Notes: a model not told the origin generated them from the letters alone. Counted from the first letter of the stretch, positions 26,695-36,445 are shown. The stretch is DNA of 64,000 nucleotides from Nitrospirales bacterium LBB_01 (GCA_004376055.2 CP049016.1:1860001-1924000); one strand, 5' to 3'. Numbers and translations: made by a program.

Positions 26695-29208
26695 TTAAGA
26701 AGAAAGTGTATTCCAGATTTCCGATGTGAGAGTCATGATTTGCTCCGGAGGAAGGTTCTGCCTGCCCTCTGACACATAAAAAGTGTCGTGAGCTATTTCC
26801 CACTCAGTGTTTACCAGTGCTGAGATGATATTGACGCCCCGATTTGAAAACAAACGGGTTATATCATAAAGAAGCCCAATTCTATCGGAGGACATTATCT
26901 CAAAAACAGTGACCCCTGCCGATGTTTCATTGTCAACATCCACAAATGGCGAAAATCTGCCGTTTTTATGCGGATAGCGCTTTAGCTCTGGGAGTTTTTT
27001 ACCAGTTATGCACTGAGTTAACTCCTCAGTGAGTACCTCATCCATTCCCTCCCACCATAGCGTTGAGTAGTTTGAAAGTTGAAATTTATCTATGACAAAA
27101 TCGCCTTCTATCAGAGGGTGTAACTGCATGGTAAAGGTTCTCAACGAAATGATGTTAAGTCTCCGGCTGGAGAGCGCTCCAACGATAGAGGCAAGAAGGC
27201 CGGCTCTGTCAGAGGCTACAATAGTCAGCTCTGTGGTAGTATCTGCTATTTGCTCAAATCTGATAACTGGATTGCCTTTTGCAAACGAAAACTCCTTAAC
27301 CCACGAGAAATCCTTGAGAATTCTCTCTCCTGTGCTTAAAAACAGGTATCTTTCCGGCGCCGACTTTATAAACTCTTCTATTTCCTCTTTAGATATATCA
27401 GGATACAGTTGGTTAGCCAGGAGTTTAGTTAGTGCTTGAAGTTGCACACTGTTTTCTAACTTTCCGTCTCTTAGGCGGCTCTCAGCAGCTTTGTAGAGCT
27501 TAACGAGAAGGCCAAGCCTCCAGTTAGTCATAAACTCGGGATTTACGGCAGACATGTCGGAGTATGTCACAAGCAATATAGCGGTAAGAAGATATTGGTT
27601 TTTAACTGTATCAGCAAAAACTGCAAGAGTTTCAGAGTCTTCAATGTCTTTGGTAAATGCGGTCTTTGACATTAAGATATGATAGCGAACCAGAAATTCC
27701 ACAGTTTCCCTGTCGTGTTTTTTAAGACCAAGGCGTTCAAGCACGGGTTTTATTTTCTTATAACCCTCTGCCGAGTGAGCATATCCTTTTGATTTTCCAA
27801 TGTCGTGCAGTAGAAGGGTCAGGTAAAGGAGGTGTTTGTCAGGAAAAGTTTGGAAAATCTCTCCGATTTGGCGCTGACGGGAGTTTTTAGGATTAAGCAG
27901 CTCTTCAAGATTTTTTATAGCGTAGAGCGAGTGCTCATCAACGGTGTAGATATGGTATGGCTCGTGCACTACTAGATAATTAAGAGCGCCAAACTCCGGT
28001 ATAAAACGGCCTAATACGCCGTCAGTGTGCATCAGTTTAAGAGTCTCATACACTCTTTGCCCTTTAAAAACATCAAGAAAATAGCCTGTGGAAATCTTAT
28101 CGGTTCTTAGTTTGCTGTTGACATAGACAAGGTGTGTTTTTATCAGTTCATTAAGAAAACCGGTAAAATCCTTTCCTGTACGACTGTATAGCGCATAACT
28201 TTCAAGTATAACGTGAGGTTCTCGTTTTAATGAAACCGGACGGTTTAGCATCATTTTATTTCCAACAGTTGAAAAAGTGCCATTTATTTTTACCTTATTA
28301 TAACGCCCTGGCAGTTTAAGATACACTGAGCCTGCAATGTTACGGACTCTGGCCGTGATAGTGCGCACAGTTCCCGCCCTCAAGTAGTACAATCTCATGA
28401 GTCTTTCCGATGCGCTAAAGTACCGCGACTGCCTGATACCTAAAAGTGCCGCTGTCTCGCTTTGATGGTTGAAAGAGAGCACATCATTTTCCCGCCCGCT
28501 AACCAGATGAAGGGTAATTCTAACCTTTAAAACAAAATCGTAGGCAGCCGTAAGGATTTTAAAATCATATTCATCCATTATATTTTTCAAATCATCAAGG
28601 GAGTTCAGATCAAGAATAGTTTTAGCTATCCACAGAGCGTCATGAACGTCTCTGAGGCCGCCCTGGGACTCTTTAACGTTAGGCTCCAGCATGAAAGGAG
28701 ACGTGCCGTATTTCTCAAGTCGTTTGCGCATTTCGTTGACTCTGTCGGTAAAGTAGGCGCGTTTTCCTCTGCTTAAAACCTCAATATGTATTTTTTCATA
28801 AAACACCTTTGAAAACAATTTGTTTCCAGTAAGAAACCTGCCGTCAAGAAGCGATGTTCGGGTTCTCAGATCAAGCCGCGATTCCTCAACACATTCGCTC
28901 ACAGTTCTAACAGAGTGACTGATGTTTATGCGCTCGTTTAAGAGTTTATAGTAAAACTCCTCGACAATGGCTATCTGAGCAGGGTCAGCTCTGTCTTCAA
29001 TCAGAAACATTAAGTCCACATCGGAATAAGGAGCAAGCTCAGCCCTGCCATAACCTCCAATAGCAAACACAGCCACGGGCTGATCAAAGATACCGTCAGG
29101 CGCCGCTTCTTTGATAAAGTCATCCATAAGTGCGCTGTGACGCTTGACTATTTCAAGTCCACCACATCCTTTGGATAACATTTCTCTGAGTTCGTTTAAA
29201 AAGTCCAT
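26695..29208 (-). CDS. glnD: [Protein-PII] uridylyltransferase / uridylyl-removing enzyme
   Basis: 837 residues. Nucleotidyltransferase site GGYGRAELAPYSDVDLMFL (51-69) with the two catalytic Asp; GGLRDVHDALW in the linked helical domain; HD hydrolase site LLLHDIGKSKGYAHSAEGY; two C-terminal ACT domains (SDRAGLLASIVGAL and SDRIGLLYDITRLF) that sense glutamine. It modifies PII protein in nitrogen control. No glnB or glnA is in the window. The four-base spacing to tamB suggests one transcript, an odd functional pairing. Confidence 0.95.
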   Translation of the reverse strand: MDFLNELREMLSKGCGGLEIVKRHSALMDDFIKEAAPDGIFDQPVAVFAIGGYGRAELAPYSDVDLMFLIEDRADPAQIAIVEEFYYKLLNERINISHSVRTVSECVEESRLDLRTRTSLLDGRFLTGNKLFSKVFYEKIHIEVLSRGKRAYFTDRVNEMRKRLEKYGTSPFMLEPNVKESQGGLRDVHDALWIAKTILDLNSLDDLKNIMDEYDFKILTAAYDFVLKVRITLHLVSGRENDVLSFNHQSETAALLGIRQSRYFSASERLMRLYYLRAGTVRTITARVRNIAGSVYLKLPGRYNKVKINGTFSTVGNKMMLNRPVSLKREPHVILESYALYSRTGKDFTGFLNELIKTHLVYVNSKLRTDKISTGYFLDVFKGQRVYETLKLMHTDGVLGRFIPEFGALNYLVVHEPYHIYTVDEHSLYAIKNLEELLNPKNSRQRQIGEIFQTFPDKHLLYLTLLLHDIGKSKGYAHSAEGYKKIKPVLERLGLKKHDRETVEFLVRYHILMSKTAFTKDIEDSETLAVFADTVKNQYLLTAILLVTYSDMSAVNPEFMTNWRLGLLVKLYKAAESRLRDGKLENSVQLQALTKLLANQLYPDISKEEIEEFIKSAPERYLFLSTGERILKDFSWVKEFSFAKGNPVIRFEQIADTTTELTIVASDRAGLLASIVGALSSRRLNIISLRTFTMQLHPLIEGDFVIDKFQLSNYSTLWWEGMDEVLTEELTQCITGKKLPELKRYPHKNGRFSPFVDVDNETSAGVTVFEIMSSDRIGLLYDITRLFSNRGVNIISALVNTEWEIAHDTFYVSEGRQNLPPEQIMTLTSEIWNTLSS

Positions 29209-29325
29209 ATATCAGGTCAAATAGTATTTTACCACATTATGGCTAAATGTGTGGATTGAAAAGAACAGGATGATTTTGGTTTAAAACTACAAATGATCGT
29301 TTAAGGCTTTGGAATTACAAGGTCC

Positions 29326-29508
29326 TTACATATTTTCCTTATCTGTAAGTTGACGATTAACCTCTAATATAAGTATGACAGCCTCCTCCAGATTTCTCTT
29401 TGTCTCCTCCAGAGTCGCTCCCTGAGTGTTAGCTCCCGGAAGCTCTTCTATATAACCAATATATCCATACTGGGATTTACGATAAATTGCTGTTAGTTTC
29501 TCTTTCAA
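29326..29508 (-). CDS. HicB-like small protein (orphan antitoxin)
   Basis: 60 residues matching the short HicB-like family: KLTAIYRKSQYGYIGYIEELPGANTQG followed by TLEETKRNLEEAVILILE. The partly degraded RNase H-like fold is followed by no DNA-binding domain. No hicA is visible in the 117 bases downstream or the 23 bases upstream. It may be a solitary antitoxin or a decayed pair. The usual HicBA partner arrangement is instead found at 34455-34935. Confidence 0.7.
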   Translation of the reverse strand: MKEKLTAIYRKSQYGYIGYIEELPGANTQGATLEETKRNLEEAVILILEVNRQLTDKENM

Positions 29509-29531
29509 AGTATCTTATTATATCAAATTTT

Positions 29532-31151
29532 TTAAACTAAAGAGAATCTCATTTTTTTAAGCGATGATTCCCATCTACTTCTAAAAATGTCTGATTCTTT
29601 TTTAAGACGATGTCTTTTTTCGCCGGTGATTTCATATCCTCTGCTTTTAGACTCATAGTGATAAAGCTCGCACTCAGGAGTCCATACTGTATTTAATCCA
29701 AGTGCATTTAACCGTAAACATAGGTCAACATCGTTATAGGCGATACTAAGGTTTTCATCAAAGCCGTTAATTTGGTCAAACAGCTCTCTCCTTACCATAA
29801 GACAGGCGCCGGTTACGGCAGATACATTTCTGACAATCCTTAGAGCGTAAAGGTATCCGTCGCTCTTACCGTCTATACCTTGATAAGGGTCTCCGGCGAT
29901 GCCTCCAAAACCTAAAACAACACCGGCATGTTGAATTGTGCCGTCTGAGTAGTAGAGTTTTGCGCCGACGGCACCTGTGTCGTGTTTTTGTGCATGACAA
30001 AGCAGCTTTTCAATCCACTCAGGGGTTATCACCTCTGTGTCATTATTGAGAAAAACCAAAACCTCTCCGCAACATTCCTTTACGGCACGATTGTTTACTG
30101 CCGAGTAGTTGAATGCTCCCGGAATGGTAATGACTTTTAACCTATTCGTATTAAGTTTAAGTTTTTTGTATAGTGAAAATGTTTCTCTGCCATCACTGCC
30201 GTTTTCGGCTATCACTATTTCATAGTTACGGTAAGTGCTTTTTGTGTATATTGAATCAATACATTTTTTCAGAAGAACGGCACTGTCCTTATTTGGAATT
30301 ATGATTGAGACCAACGGAGTTGATTTTAAGACGTAATTAACACTGTACATTCCATGAGAGTTGACCTCAGTGACGCTAAATTCCATATCGGTAGTGTTTT
30401 TTATGTAAGACGTTAAAATATTTGTGCAGTCGTGCGAAAATCTGATAGCGCTCTCATCTTCCTTTTCAACCACTACATGATAGAGCATCTTTGGAATGCG
30501 GCGGCTCAATCCCCTCATTCTACACACATAAAGAGACACAGCGTAACTTAAACAGCCGGCATCTGAAAGTGTAAAGCTGCGTAAAAACTCTCTCCTTATA
30601 ACCCACACATCCCCTACATAATTAAAACTGCACAATGTTTCAGATTCCAAAGAGGATGGCTTAAACACAGGACAAAACCGTTTGTTTTTCTCACGGCTTA
30701 TGTAATCATTATCAGAAAATATGAAGTCAACATCAGGAGTTTCATTAATTGCGTCAATGTAGGCATTTAGCGCTAAGGGGACTGTAATACAATTCAGCCC
30801 GATATAGAATATATAATCCTCATCGGAAAGTTTGAGTATCGTATCAGTTACGGCAATTTCCGTAATAAAATAGAAATTACAATTTGAATACGACTCCAGT
30901 ATTTGCATTCGGATTAACTCGCTGTCAGAATCAGAGACAACGACAACTGCAATTAACGGCTTGTATTTAAAATCAGATAATTTTTTAGCAGTGGTCTTGT
31001 TATTTGGGGGCTCATTGGGTTGTATCCACTTGTCATAGTCATTTTGCTTTATAAAAACGTGCGATTTTTTCTGAAACAGCTTTCTTTTAAGCGGCTTAAG
31101 CACTCTGCCATACAACGCTTGTTTTATTTTATCAAAGAATATATTTTTCAA
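29532..31151 (-). CDS. Family 2 glycosyltransferase (two GT-A-like halves)
   Basis: 539 residues. The start is TTG at 31151, whose TTGA overlaps the TGA of the preceding small gene; no early ATG exists in frame. The N-terminal half (about 65-270) resembles a degenerate GT-A domain. The C-terminal half (about 280-525) is a canonical GT2: PLVSIIIPNKDSAVLLKKCI, EIVIAENGS, the DxD-like FLNNDTEV, and AYNDVDLCLRL. This type adds sugars in O-antigen or rhamnan-like surface polysaccharides. Substrate unknown. Confidence 0.88.
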   Translation of the reverse strand: MKNIFFDKIKQALYGRVLKPLKRKLFQKKSHVFIKQNDYDKWIQPNEPPNNKTTAKKLSDFKYKPLIAVVVVSDSDSELIRMQILESYSNCNFYFITEIAVTDTILKLSDEDYIFYIGLNCITVPLALNAYIDAINETPDVDFIFSDNDYISREKNKRFCPVFKPSSLESETLCSFNYVGDVWVIRREFLRSFTLSDAGCLSYAVSLYVCRMRGLSRRIPKMLYHVVVEKEDESAIRFSHDCTNILTSYIKNTTDMEFSVTEVNSHGMYSVNYVLKSTPLVSIIIPNKDSAVLLKKCIDSIYTKSTYRNYEIVIAENGSDGRETFSLYKKLKLNTNRLKVITIPGAFNYSAVNNRAVKECCGEVLVFLNNDTEVITPEWIEKLLCHAQKHDTGAVGAKLYYSDGTIQHAGVVLGFGGIAGDPYQGIDGKSDGYLYALRIVRNVSAVTGACLMVRRELFDQINGFDENLSIAYNDVDLCLRLNALGLNTVWTPECELYHYESKSRGYEITGEKRHRLKKESDIFRSRWESSLKKMRFSLV

Positions 31152-31381
31152 TGAGAATGCGTATCGCCTGAATGTGTATCGCCCCCTAAAATCTTTGCCG
31201 CCTCATCAAAGAGTTCATTAAGTTTCCGAGCGTCTGTAAAAATCCTGACAAGCACGTGATAGAGATCATCGCGCCCTGCGGCAGCCATCTTCTCCGCCCA
31301 TTCCAGATACGAGTGCGCATGGTCATCGTTGTGATGCCGCCAGTGATGAATAAGTGATTTTAATTTCTCAAGGTCATCCAT
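31148..31381 (-). CDS. Small helical protein with His-rich tail (DUF8180-like)
   Basis: 77 residues, ATG preceded by AAAGGA in the upstream leader. Pattern LIHHWRHHNDDHAHSYLEWAE, then helices with ARKLNELFDEAAKIL, and the tail GGDTHSGDTHSH. I recognise this as resembling a small family of unknown function. The eleven His residues suggest metal binding, but this is inference. It lies in a run with an HD-GYP regulator upstream and overlaps the glycosyltransferase downstream by four bases. Confidence 0.7.
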   Translation of the reverse strand: MDDLEKLKSLIHHWRHHNDDHAHSYLEWAEKMAAAGRDDLYHVLVRIFTDARKLNELFDEAAKILGGDTHSGDTHSH

Positions 31382-31399
31382 TTTGTCATCCTTTCCTTT

Positions 31400-32515
31400 T
31401 TAATGCTTATTATCTGCTGCATCATCAAACTTATCAGCTATAGTCTTAAACTCCTCTTCTATGGCCAAAAACGCCTCTACAACATCTGGGTCAAATTGAG
31501 TATTCTTACCTCCTGTTATAATTTCCCGCGCTTTTTCATGAGACATTCCGGTTTTATAAACTCTTTTTGAAATCAGTGCGTCATATACATCTGCAACTGC
31601 CATAAGGCGCGCACACACCGGTATATCATCGGCTGAGAGACCCTCCGGATAGCCGCTGCCATCCCATTTCTCGTGATGATAGTGTGCTATCTCTTTGGCA
31701 AATTTCAGAAAGTCCACTTCTACCCCAAGTTTTGATTCCGCCTTTTCTATAGCGTTTTTGCCTAATGCTGAGTGTTTTTTCATTATCTCAAATTCCTCTT
31801 CAGTAAGCTTACCGGGTTTTAGCAAAATTGAATCGGGAATGCCCACTTTCCCTATGTCATGAAGCGGGGCACTTTTATTTATAAGACGAATGTTTTCTTC
31901 ATTTAGGAAATGACTAAAACGCGGATGGTCCTTTAAATGTTTGGCTAATGCGGTAACGTACATCTGTGTGCGGCTGATGTGGTTGCCAGTATCATTATCT
32001 CTGGTTTCTGCAAGAGAACTAAGCGACATTATGGTGACATCCTGCACGGCAGCTATAGCCTCCGTGCGCCTCTGAACCTCGGCCTGCAGGTATTCGTTAT
32101 TGTCTTTCAGAAAATCACGCGCAAGCTTTAGCGTTAGATGTGTTTTAAGACGCGCCAGCACTATGGGCGGACTGACAGGCTTTGTAATATAGTCCACCGC
32201 CCCCAGTTCAAGACCGTATCGCTCATCTTCAATCTCGGACTTGGCAGTCAGAAATATCACAGGGATGTCCGATGTGACAGGGTCAGCGCTTAGCCGTTTC
32301 ATGACCTCATAGCCATCTATCACCGGCATCATTATATCCAGGAGAATTATATCGGGCGGATTAGCTGAAGCCGCTATTTTTAGGGCTTTTTCGCCATTGT
32401 TGGCTAATTTAACCTTATATTTGTCCTTTAACATCTCACTCATCAAAGAGAGATTATCAGGCGTGTCATCCACAACAAGAACGACTGCTTGCTTAGAAAA
32501 CTCCGGTGTATCCAT
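31400..32515 (-). CDS. Response regulator with HD-GYP c-di-GMP phosphodiesterase output
   Basis: 371 residues. Receiver domain 10-130: DD at about 16-17, phospho-acceptor Asp in ILLDIMMP, and Lys in DYITKPVSP. A coiled linker follows, then an HD-GYP domain (about 165-355) with HDIGKVGIPDSIL, HSALG, HYHHEKWDGSGYPEGL and ADVYDAL. This class degrades cyclic di-GMP under control of a sensor kinase. No kinase is adjacent. It lies 68 bases after the chemoreceptor gene. Confidence 0.95.
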   Translation of the reverse strand: MDTPEFSKQAVVLVVDDTPDNLSLMSEMLKDKYKVKLANNGEKALKIAASANPPDIILLDIMMPVIDGYEVMKRLSADPVTSDIPVIFLTAKSEIEDERYGLELGAVDYITKPVSPPIVLARLKTHLTLKLARDFLKDNNEYLQAEVQRRTEAIAAVQDVTIMSLSSLAETRDNDTGNHISRTQMYVTALAKHLKDHPRFSHFLNEENIRLINKSAPLHDIGKVGIPDSILLKPGKLTEEEFEIMKKHSALGKNAIEKAESKLGVEVDFLKFAKEIAHYHHEKWDGSGYPEGLSADDIPVCARLMAVADVYDALISKRVYKTGMSHEKAREIITGGKNTQFDPDVVEAFLAIEEEFKTIADKFDDAADNKH

Positions 32516-32583
32516 AATATGACTACCTCCCTTACAAAAAATTCATACCAACCCATCAAATTGTTATCCCAAAAACCTGAGGC

Positions 32584-34275
32584 TCAGGAGCTTAACATTC
32601 TTTGTGAGCCGCCCTTGTGTTGGTAACCATCTATTACAAATCGTGAGGTAACAGACTTTAGTTCGTTTGATAATTTTGCAAGGTCATCTGAGGCCTCACC
32701 TATCTGTGCAGCACTGAGGTTTGTGTCCCTAGAGACGTTTGCAATGATTTCAATATCTCCGGTTATTTGCTCAGACACCTGAGACATCTCCTCAGTGGCA
32801 GATGCTATCTGATGTACCATTGACTGTAGGCCATCAACACTTTCAACAATGCTCTTAAGAGAATCCCCTGCCTTATTGACCAGTTCCACGCCGTTAACCA
32901 CCCGCTGTGAACCGTTATTCATTGTGGTTACTACCTGCTGGGTCTCTCTCTGAATGGCCGTTATCATACCGCCTATTTCTGTAGTTGCTTTGGATGTTCT
33001 TTCGGCAAGCTTTCTTACCTCATCTGCAACCACTGCAAAGCCGCGTCCCTGTTCTCCGGCACGAGCTGCCTCTATGGCTGCATTTAGGGCAAGGAGATTT
33101 GTCTGATCCGCAATGTCCTTTATGACGTTGACGATTTCACCAATCTGTCTGGAACGATCTCCCAGCGATGTTATCAACTGTGCCGACTCCGACACGGTCT
33201 TTGCTATTCCCTCCACCTCGCTAACCGTGTGAGTTACCACGCCGGCTCCTTCTTTAGCTATCGTGGATGTCTCCATTGCTGAGGCTGAAATGCTCGTAGC
33301 ATTCCTTGCAATATCCATGACAGTCTGAGACATTTCCGTTGATGCCGACGCCACCTGAGATGCCTTATCTGACTGATCTCTAACACTAAACGACATCTTT
33401 TGTACCGTATGAGACAACTCAGTTGATGCCGAAGCCAACTGGATTGCCGATGTGGAAATCATTGTCATGTTATCGGAGAGCATTCGTCTCATTTTCTCAA
33501 GTGCGCCCATCAGAATACCTACCTCATCCCTACACCCTGAACTCAGCGAACATTCTGTGTACACAGACTTTGACAAATCGCCGCTTGATATTGCCTCTGC
33601 TAACAGCACTCCCTCGTGCAGAGGTACTGCTATACCCTTTGTCAGCAGTAACAATGAAACTATCATAAACACAAGGAAAACACACCCAGAGGCTATTGAT
33701 ATTATTATTGAGTTTAAATATTCTCTGTCAGCATCATTAAGGGATATTTCTATGGTTTTACGTTGATAGGCAATACCGGCATCCAGCACTTTTATATACG
33801 CCTCCTGTGCAGTATTTACCTTTGTCTGTAGCAACTCTACAGCTAATGCCTTGTTACCACTTTGAAGAGCCTTAAACTGCTCTTCTCTTGTTTGGATATA
33901 TTTTTCTCTTCCCTCTTTAATATCCTTTAATGATTGTTTCCCTGCCTCACGTATTATAGTTTTCTCAAGATATTCCAGTTCCTCTGCTATCTTACTTTGA
34001 TAAGTTCTTATTTTGCCAATGTATTCATCTGCTTTTTTAGGGTCATCAACAATAAGCACGTCTCTTAGGTACTGCGCTATTGTAAGCACTTCTTTTTCGA
34101 CAGAGTTAAGTTTTGCAAGTTTCTCATATCGCTCGTTAACTATTTCCCTTAAGTTATCACTCAGCATCTTAAGGCGCGACACGGTAAACCCCAGTGTAGC
34201 CAGCGAAAGCACAAACAATGTGCCAAAGATAACTATAAATTTCCTTTTTAACATCATATTATAGAACCACCCCAT
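32584..34275 (-). CDS. Methyl-accepting chemotaxis protein
   Basis: 563 residues: TM1 (about 12-32), a periplasmic four-helix-bundle sensor (about 35-185), TM2 (about 188-212), HAMP (about 213-270), and the cytoplasmic signalling hairpin with core motif EIVNVIKDIADQTNLLALNA then IEAARAGEQGRGFAVVADEV. Start ATG follows AAAGGAGAG. Its signal is unknown. It is co-oriented with the HD-GYP regulator, which may link taxis to c-di-GMP. Confidence 0.95.
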   Translation of the reverse strand: MGWFYNMMLKRKFIVIFGTLFVLSLATLGFTVSRLKMLSDNLREIVNERYEKLAKLNSVEKEVLTIAQYLRDVLIVDDPKKADEYIGKIRTYQSKIAEELEYLEKTIIREAGKQSLKDIKEGREKYIQTREEQFKALQSGNKALAVELLQTKVNTAQEAYIKVLDAGIAYQRKTIEISLNDADREYLNSIIISIASGCVFLVFMIVSLLLLTKGIAVPLHEGVLLAEAISSGDLSKSVYTECSLSSGCRDEVGILMGALEKMRRMLSDNMTMISTSAIQLASASTELSHTVQKMSFSVRDQSDKASQVASASTEMSQTVMDIARNATSISASAMETSTIAKEGAGVVTHTVSEVEGIAKTVSESAQLITSLGDRSRQIGEIVNVIKDIADQTNLLALNAAIEAARAGEQGRGFAVVADEVRKLAERTSKATTEIGGMITAIQRETQQVVTTMNNGSQRVVNGVELVNKAGDSLKSIVESVDGLQSMVHQIASATEEMSQVSEQITGDIEIIANVSRDTNLSAAQIGEASDDLAKLSNELKSVTSRFVIDGYQHKGGSQRMLSS

Positions 34276-34340
34276 ATTTTTAACTCTCCTTTAGTTTATG
34301 GTCATAGCCTTTCCTTCTAACTGTGACTTTTGTATTACAC

Positions 34341-34369
34341 TCTATAGATTACACAAAAAACGTTGTAAA
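34341..34369 (-). promoter_or_regulatory. Predicted promoter for the chemoreceptor gene
   Basis: Minus-strand TTTACA (34369-34364) and TATAGA (34346-34341), 17-base spacer, about 65 bases upstream of the start codon. Confidence 0.5.
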
Positions 34370-34454
34370 GGTAAAGACGTCAACCAAAATTGATGTAAAG
34401 TCTGTGTTATAATATCTGGGTGGATAACTTGAAGAAAATTAAGGGAGATATACA

Positions 34455-34727
34455 ATGCAGAGACATTATGTTATAAGTGATTATATTGAGGGGGCCTTAG
34501 AGAATGCTGTATATGACAAACTTGAGGATGGCAGCTTCTCAGGACGGATTCCACTCTGTACAGGCGTAATAGCTTTTGCAACCACGTTGAGAGTGTGTGA
34601 AAGTGAACTCCGCAGTACATTGGAGGACTGGATATACGTTGGGCTGAAAATGAACCATAAATTACCTGTAATTTGTGGGATTGATTTAAATAAGGAACCG
34701 ACTTGTGACACAGTGGGCGCCCTGTAA
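34455..34727 (+). CDS. hicB: HicB-family antitoxin
   Basis: 90 residues, ATG preceded by AAGGGAG. The sequence YVISDYIEGALENAVYDKLEDG and FSGRIPLCTGVIAFATTL, ending with an extended tail, matches HicB-like proteins encoded directly upstream of a HicA toxin. A TATAAT lies about 50 bases upstream. The end overlaps hicA by 23 bases. Confidence 0.82.
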   Translation: MQRHYVISDYIEGALENAVYDKLEDGSFSGRIPLCTGVIAFATTLRVCESELRSTLEDWIYVGLKMNHKLPVICGIDLNKEPTCDTVGAL

Positions 34728-34935
34728 ACGAAGAGATTTTATCTTTAAGTTGATGAAAATTGGTTTTAAAGGGCCTTATTCCGGTTCACGGCATCAGTTT
34801 ATGGTCTATGATAAAAGACGGTTGACAATACCTTCTAATAACGATTATTCAGTGGCACAATTGAGAATGATGCTAAAGGAAGCAGAGGATATAGTTGGCT
34901 TTGATATAACTGCCGAGAAGTGGGTTTCTTTATAA
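34705..34935 (+). CDS. hicA: HicA-family mRNA interferase toxin
   Basis: 76 residues from GTG. Contains KRRDFIFKLMKIGFKGPYSG, the catalytic His region SRHQFMVYDKRRLTIPSN, and YSVAQLRMMLKEAEDI, a good match to HicA/YcfA double-stranded-RNA-binding-fold toxins (His in the SRHQF context). The start lies inside hicB, which would couple toxin synthesis to antitoxin translation. Confidence 0.85.
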   Translation: MTQWAPCKRRDFIFKLMKIGFKGPYSGSRHQFMVYDKRRLTIPSNNDYSVAQLRMMLKEAEDIVGFDITAEKWVSL

Positions 34936-34956
34936 AAAACATGAGAGGAGTAATAA

Positions 34957-36423
34957 ATGTTAAATAAAATCGTATCTTTTATAAACCGTGTCAGATTAAG
35001 CGGCTGTTTAATTATTATATCGTTATTATGCGTTCCAATACTTTTAGCCTCATGCAAGGCCGGTAAGGATTATGTAAAACCGGAGGCGGTAGTTCCGGAC
35101 GGCTTCAAGGAGGCGAATGTCTGGAAAAAAGCCGCAAGACCTGTTGATAATGTAACCGCATGGTGGGAGGTGTTTAACGACAGTCAATTAAACGAATTTG
35201 AAAAAGAGGTCAGTATATCAAATCAAAACCTTATCGTTAAAGAGGCACAGTTTCGGCAGGCACGGGCGCTTGTTGACTCAGCAAAGTCTAAGTTCTATCC
35301 TTCTGTCGCAGTTGGGACAACGGCAGGCCGGACGAGGTCATCGGAAAACGTATCAAAAGGTGGTTCCACATCAGGCGGCACATCTTCCTCTTATTCGCTG
35401 CCCGTAAGCGGCAGTTGGGACCTTGACCTCTGGGGCAGCGTTAAGCGGACAGTAGAGGCTAATCAGGCAAGCGCACAGGCAAGTTTTGCAGACCTTGAGG
35501 CGCTTCGTCTAAGCACTCAGGCAGAGCTGGCACAAGACTATTTCCAGCTATGTGCTCTTGACACTCAAAAACAGCTGCTTGATGAGACAGTCAAAGTATA
35601 TACAAAGACACTTGAAATTACAAAAAACCGTTATGAAAGCGGGATTGTTTCTAAATCCGATGTGCTTCATGCCGAAACTCAGCTAAAAACGACCATCGCT
35701 CAGGCGATAGACTTAAGCATACAACGCTCTAAACTTGAACATGCCATAGCCTTACTCATGGGCAAACCAGCGTCATCGTTTTCTATTCCATTGACCCCGC
35801 TAAAAACCACAGCGCCTATCATTCCAGCCGGCTTACCATCGGAACTTTTGGAACGTAGAGCAGATGTAGCTGCTGCCGAGCGGCGTGTTGCCGCTTCAAA
35901 TGCGCAAATAGGAGCTGCTACTGCTGCGTTTTACCCTGCCATCACTCTTACCTCAAGTGCCGGCTACAACAGCTCTGCAATTCTTAACCTGTTAACATGG
36001 CCAAGCCGTGTATGGGCGGTTGGAATGTCTATATCAGAAACCGTATTTAGTGCCGGGTTAAGAGAGTCGCTTACCGAACAGGCACGGGCAACTTATGACG
36101 CAACCGTTGCTCAATATAGACAAACCGTACTGACAGCGTTTCAGGAGGTTGAGGACTCTCTGTCCGCAATTGATATTCTTATAGCCGAGCAAAAAGCTCT
36201 GGATGAGGCGGTGAAAGCCTCAGAGGCCTCCTCAGCAGTTGCCCTGAATCAGTACAAAGCCGGCATAATCGGTTATATTGACTTAATTGCAGTTCAGACT
36301 ATAGAACTAAACAATAAAAAGACTGCTGCTGATGTTTCAGGCCGCTTAATGACAAACAGCGTACTTTTAATAAAAGCCCTCGGCGGCCCGTGGAATTTTG
36401 GTTTGCTGGATAAGCTATCTTAA
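34957..36423 (+). CDS. NodT-type outer membrane efflux lipoprotein (TolC-like)
   Basis: 488 residues, an RND outer-membrane factor. The signal sequence ends in the lipobox LLAS-C (about 29-32 then Cys). GKDYVKPEAVVPDGF is the usual mature start. Two outer-membrane efflux repeats follow (about 70-260 and 280-480), with LLERRADVAAAERRVAASNAQIGAATAAFYP, written here as family motif ERRADVAAAERR, as landmark. ATG is preceded by GAGAGGAG. No inner-membrane pump or membrane-fusion protein is near it, so it must pair with subunits encoded elsewhere or act alone. Confidence 0.9.
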   Translation: MLNKIVSFINRVRLSGCLIIISLLCVPILLASCKAGKDYVKPEAVVPDGFKEANVWKKAARPVDNVTAWWEVFNDSQLNEFEKEVSISNQNLIVKEAQFRQARALVDSAKSKFYPSVAVGTTAGRTRSSENVSKGGSTSGGTSSSYSLPVSGSWDLDLWGSVKRTVEANQASAQASFADLEALRLSTQAELAQDYFQLCALDTQKQLLDETVKVYTKTLEITKNRYESGIVSKSDVLHAETQLKTTIAQAIDLSIQRSKLEHAIALLMGKPASSFSIPLTPLKTTAPIIPAGLPSELLERRADVAAAERRVAASNAQIGAATAAFYPAITLTSSAGYNSSAILNLLTWPSRVWAVGMSISETVFSAGLRESLTEQARATYDATVAQYRQTVLTAFQEVEDSLSAIDILIAEQKALDEAVKASEASSAVALNQYKAGIIGYIDLIAVQTIELNNKKTAADVSGRLMTNSVLLIKALGGPWNFGLLDKLS

Positions 36424-36445
36424 ATAACGAACTCTTAAAGACTCT

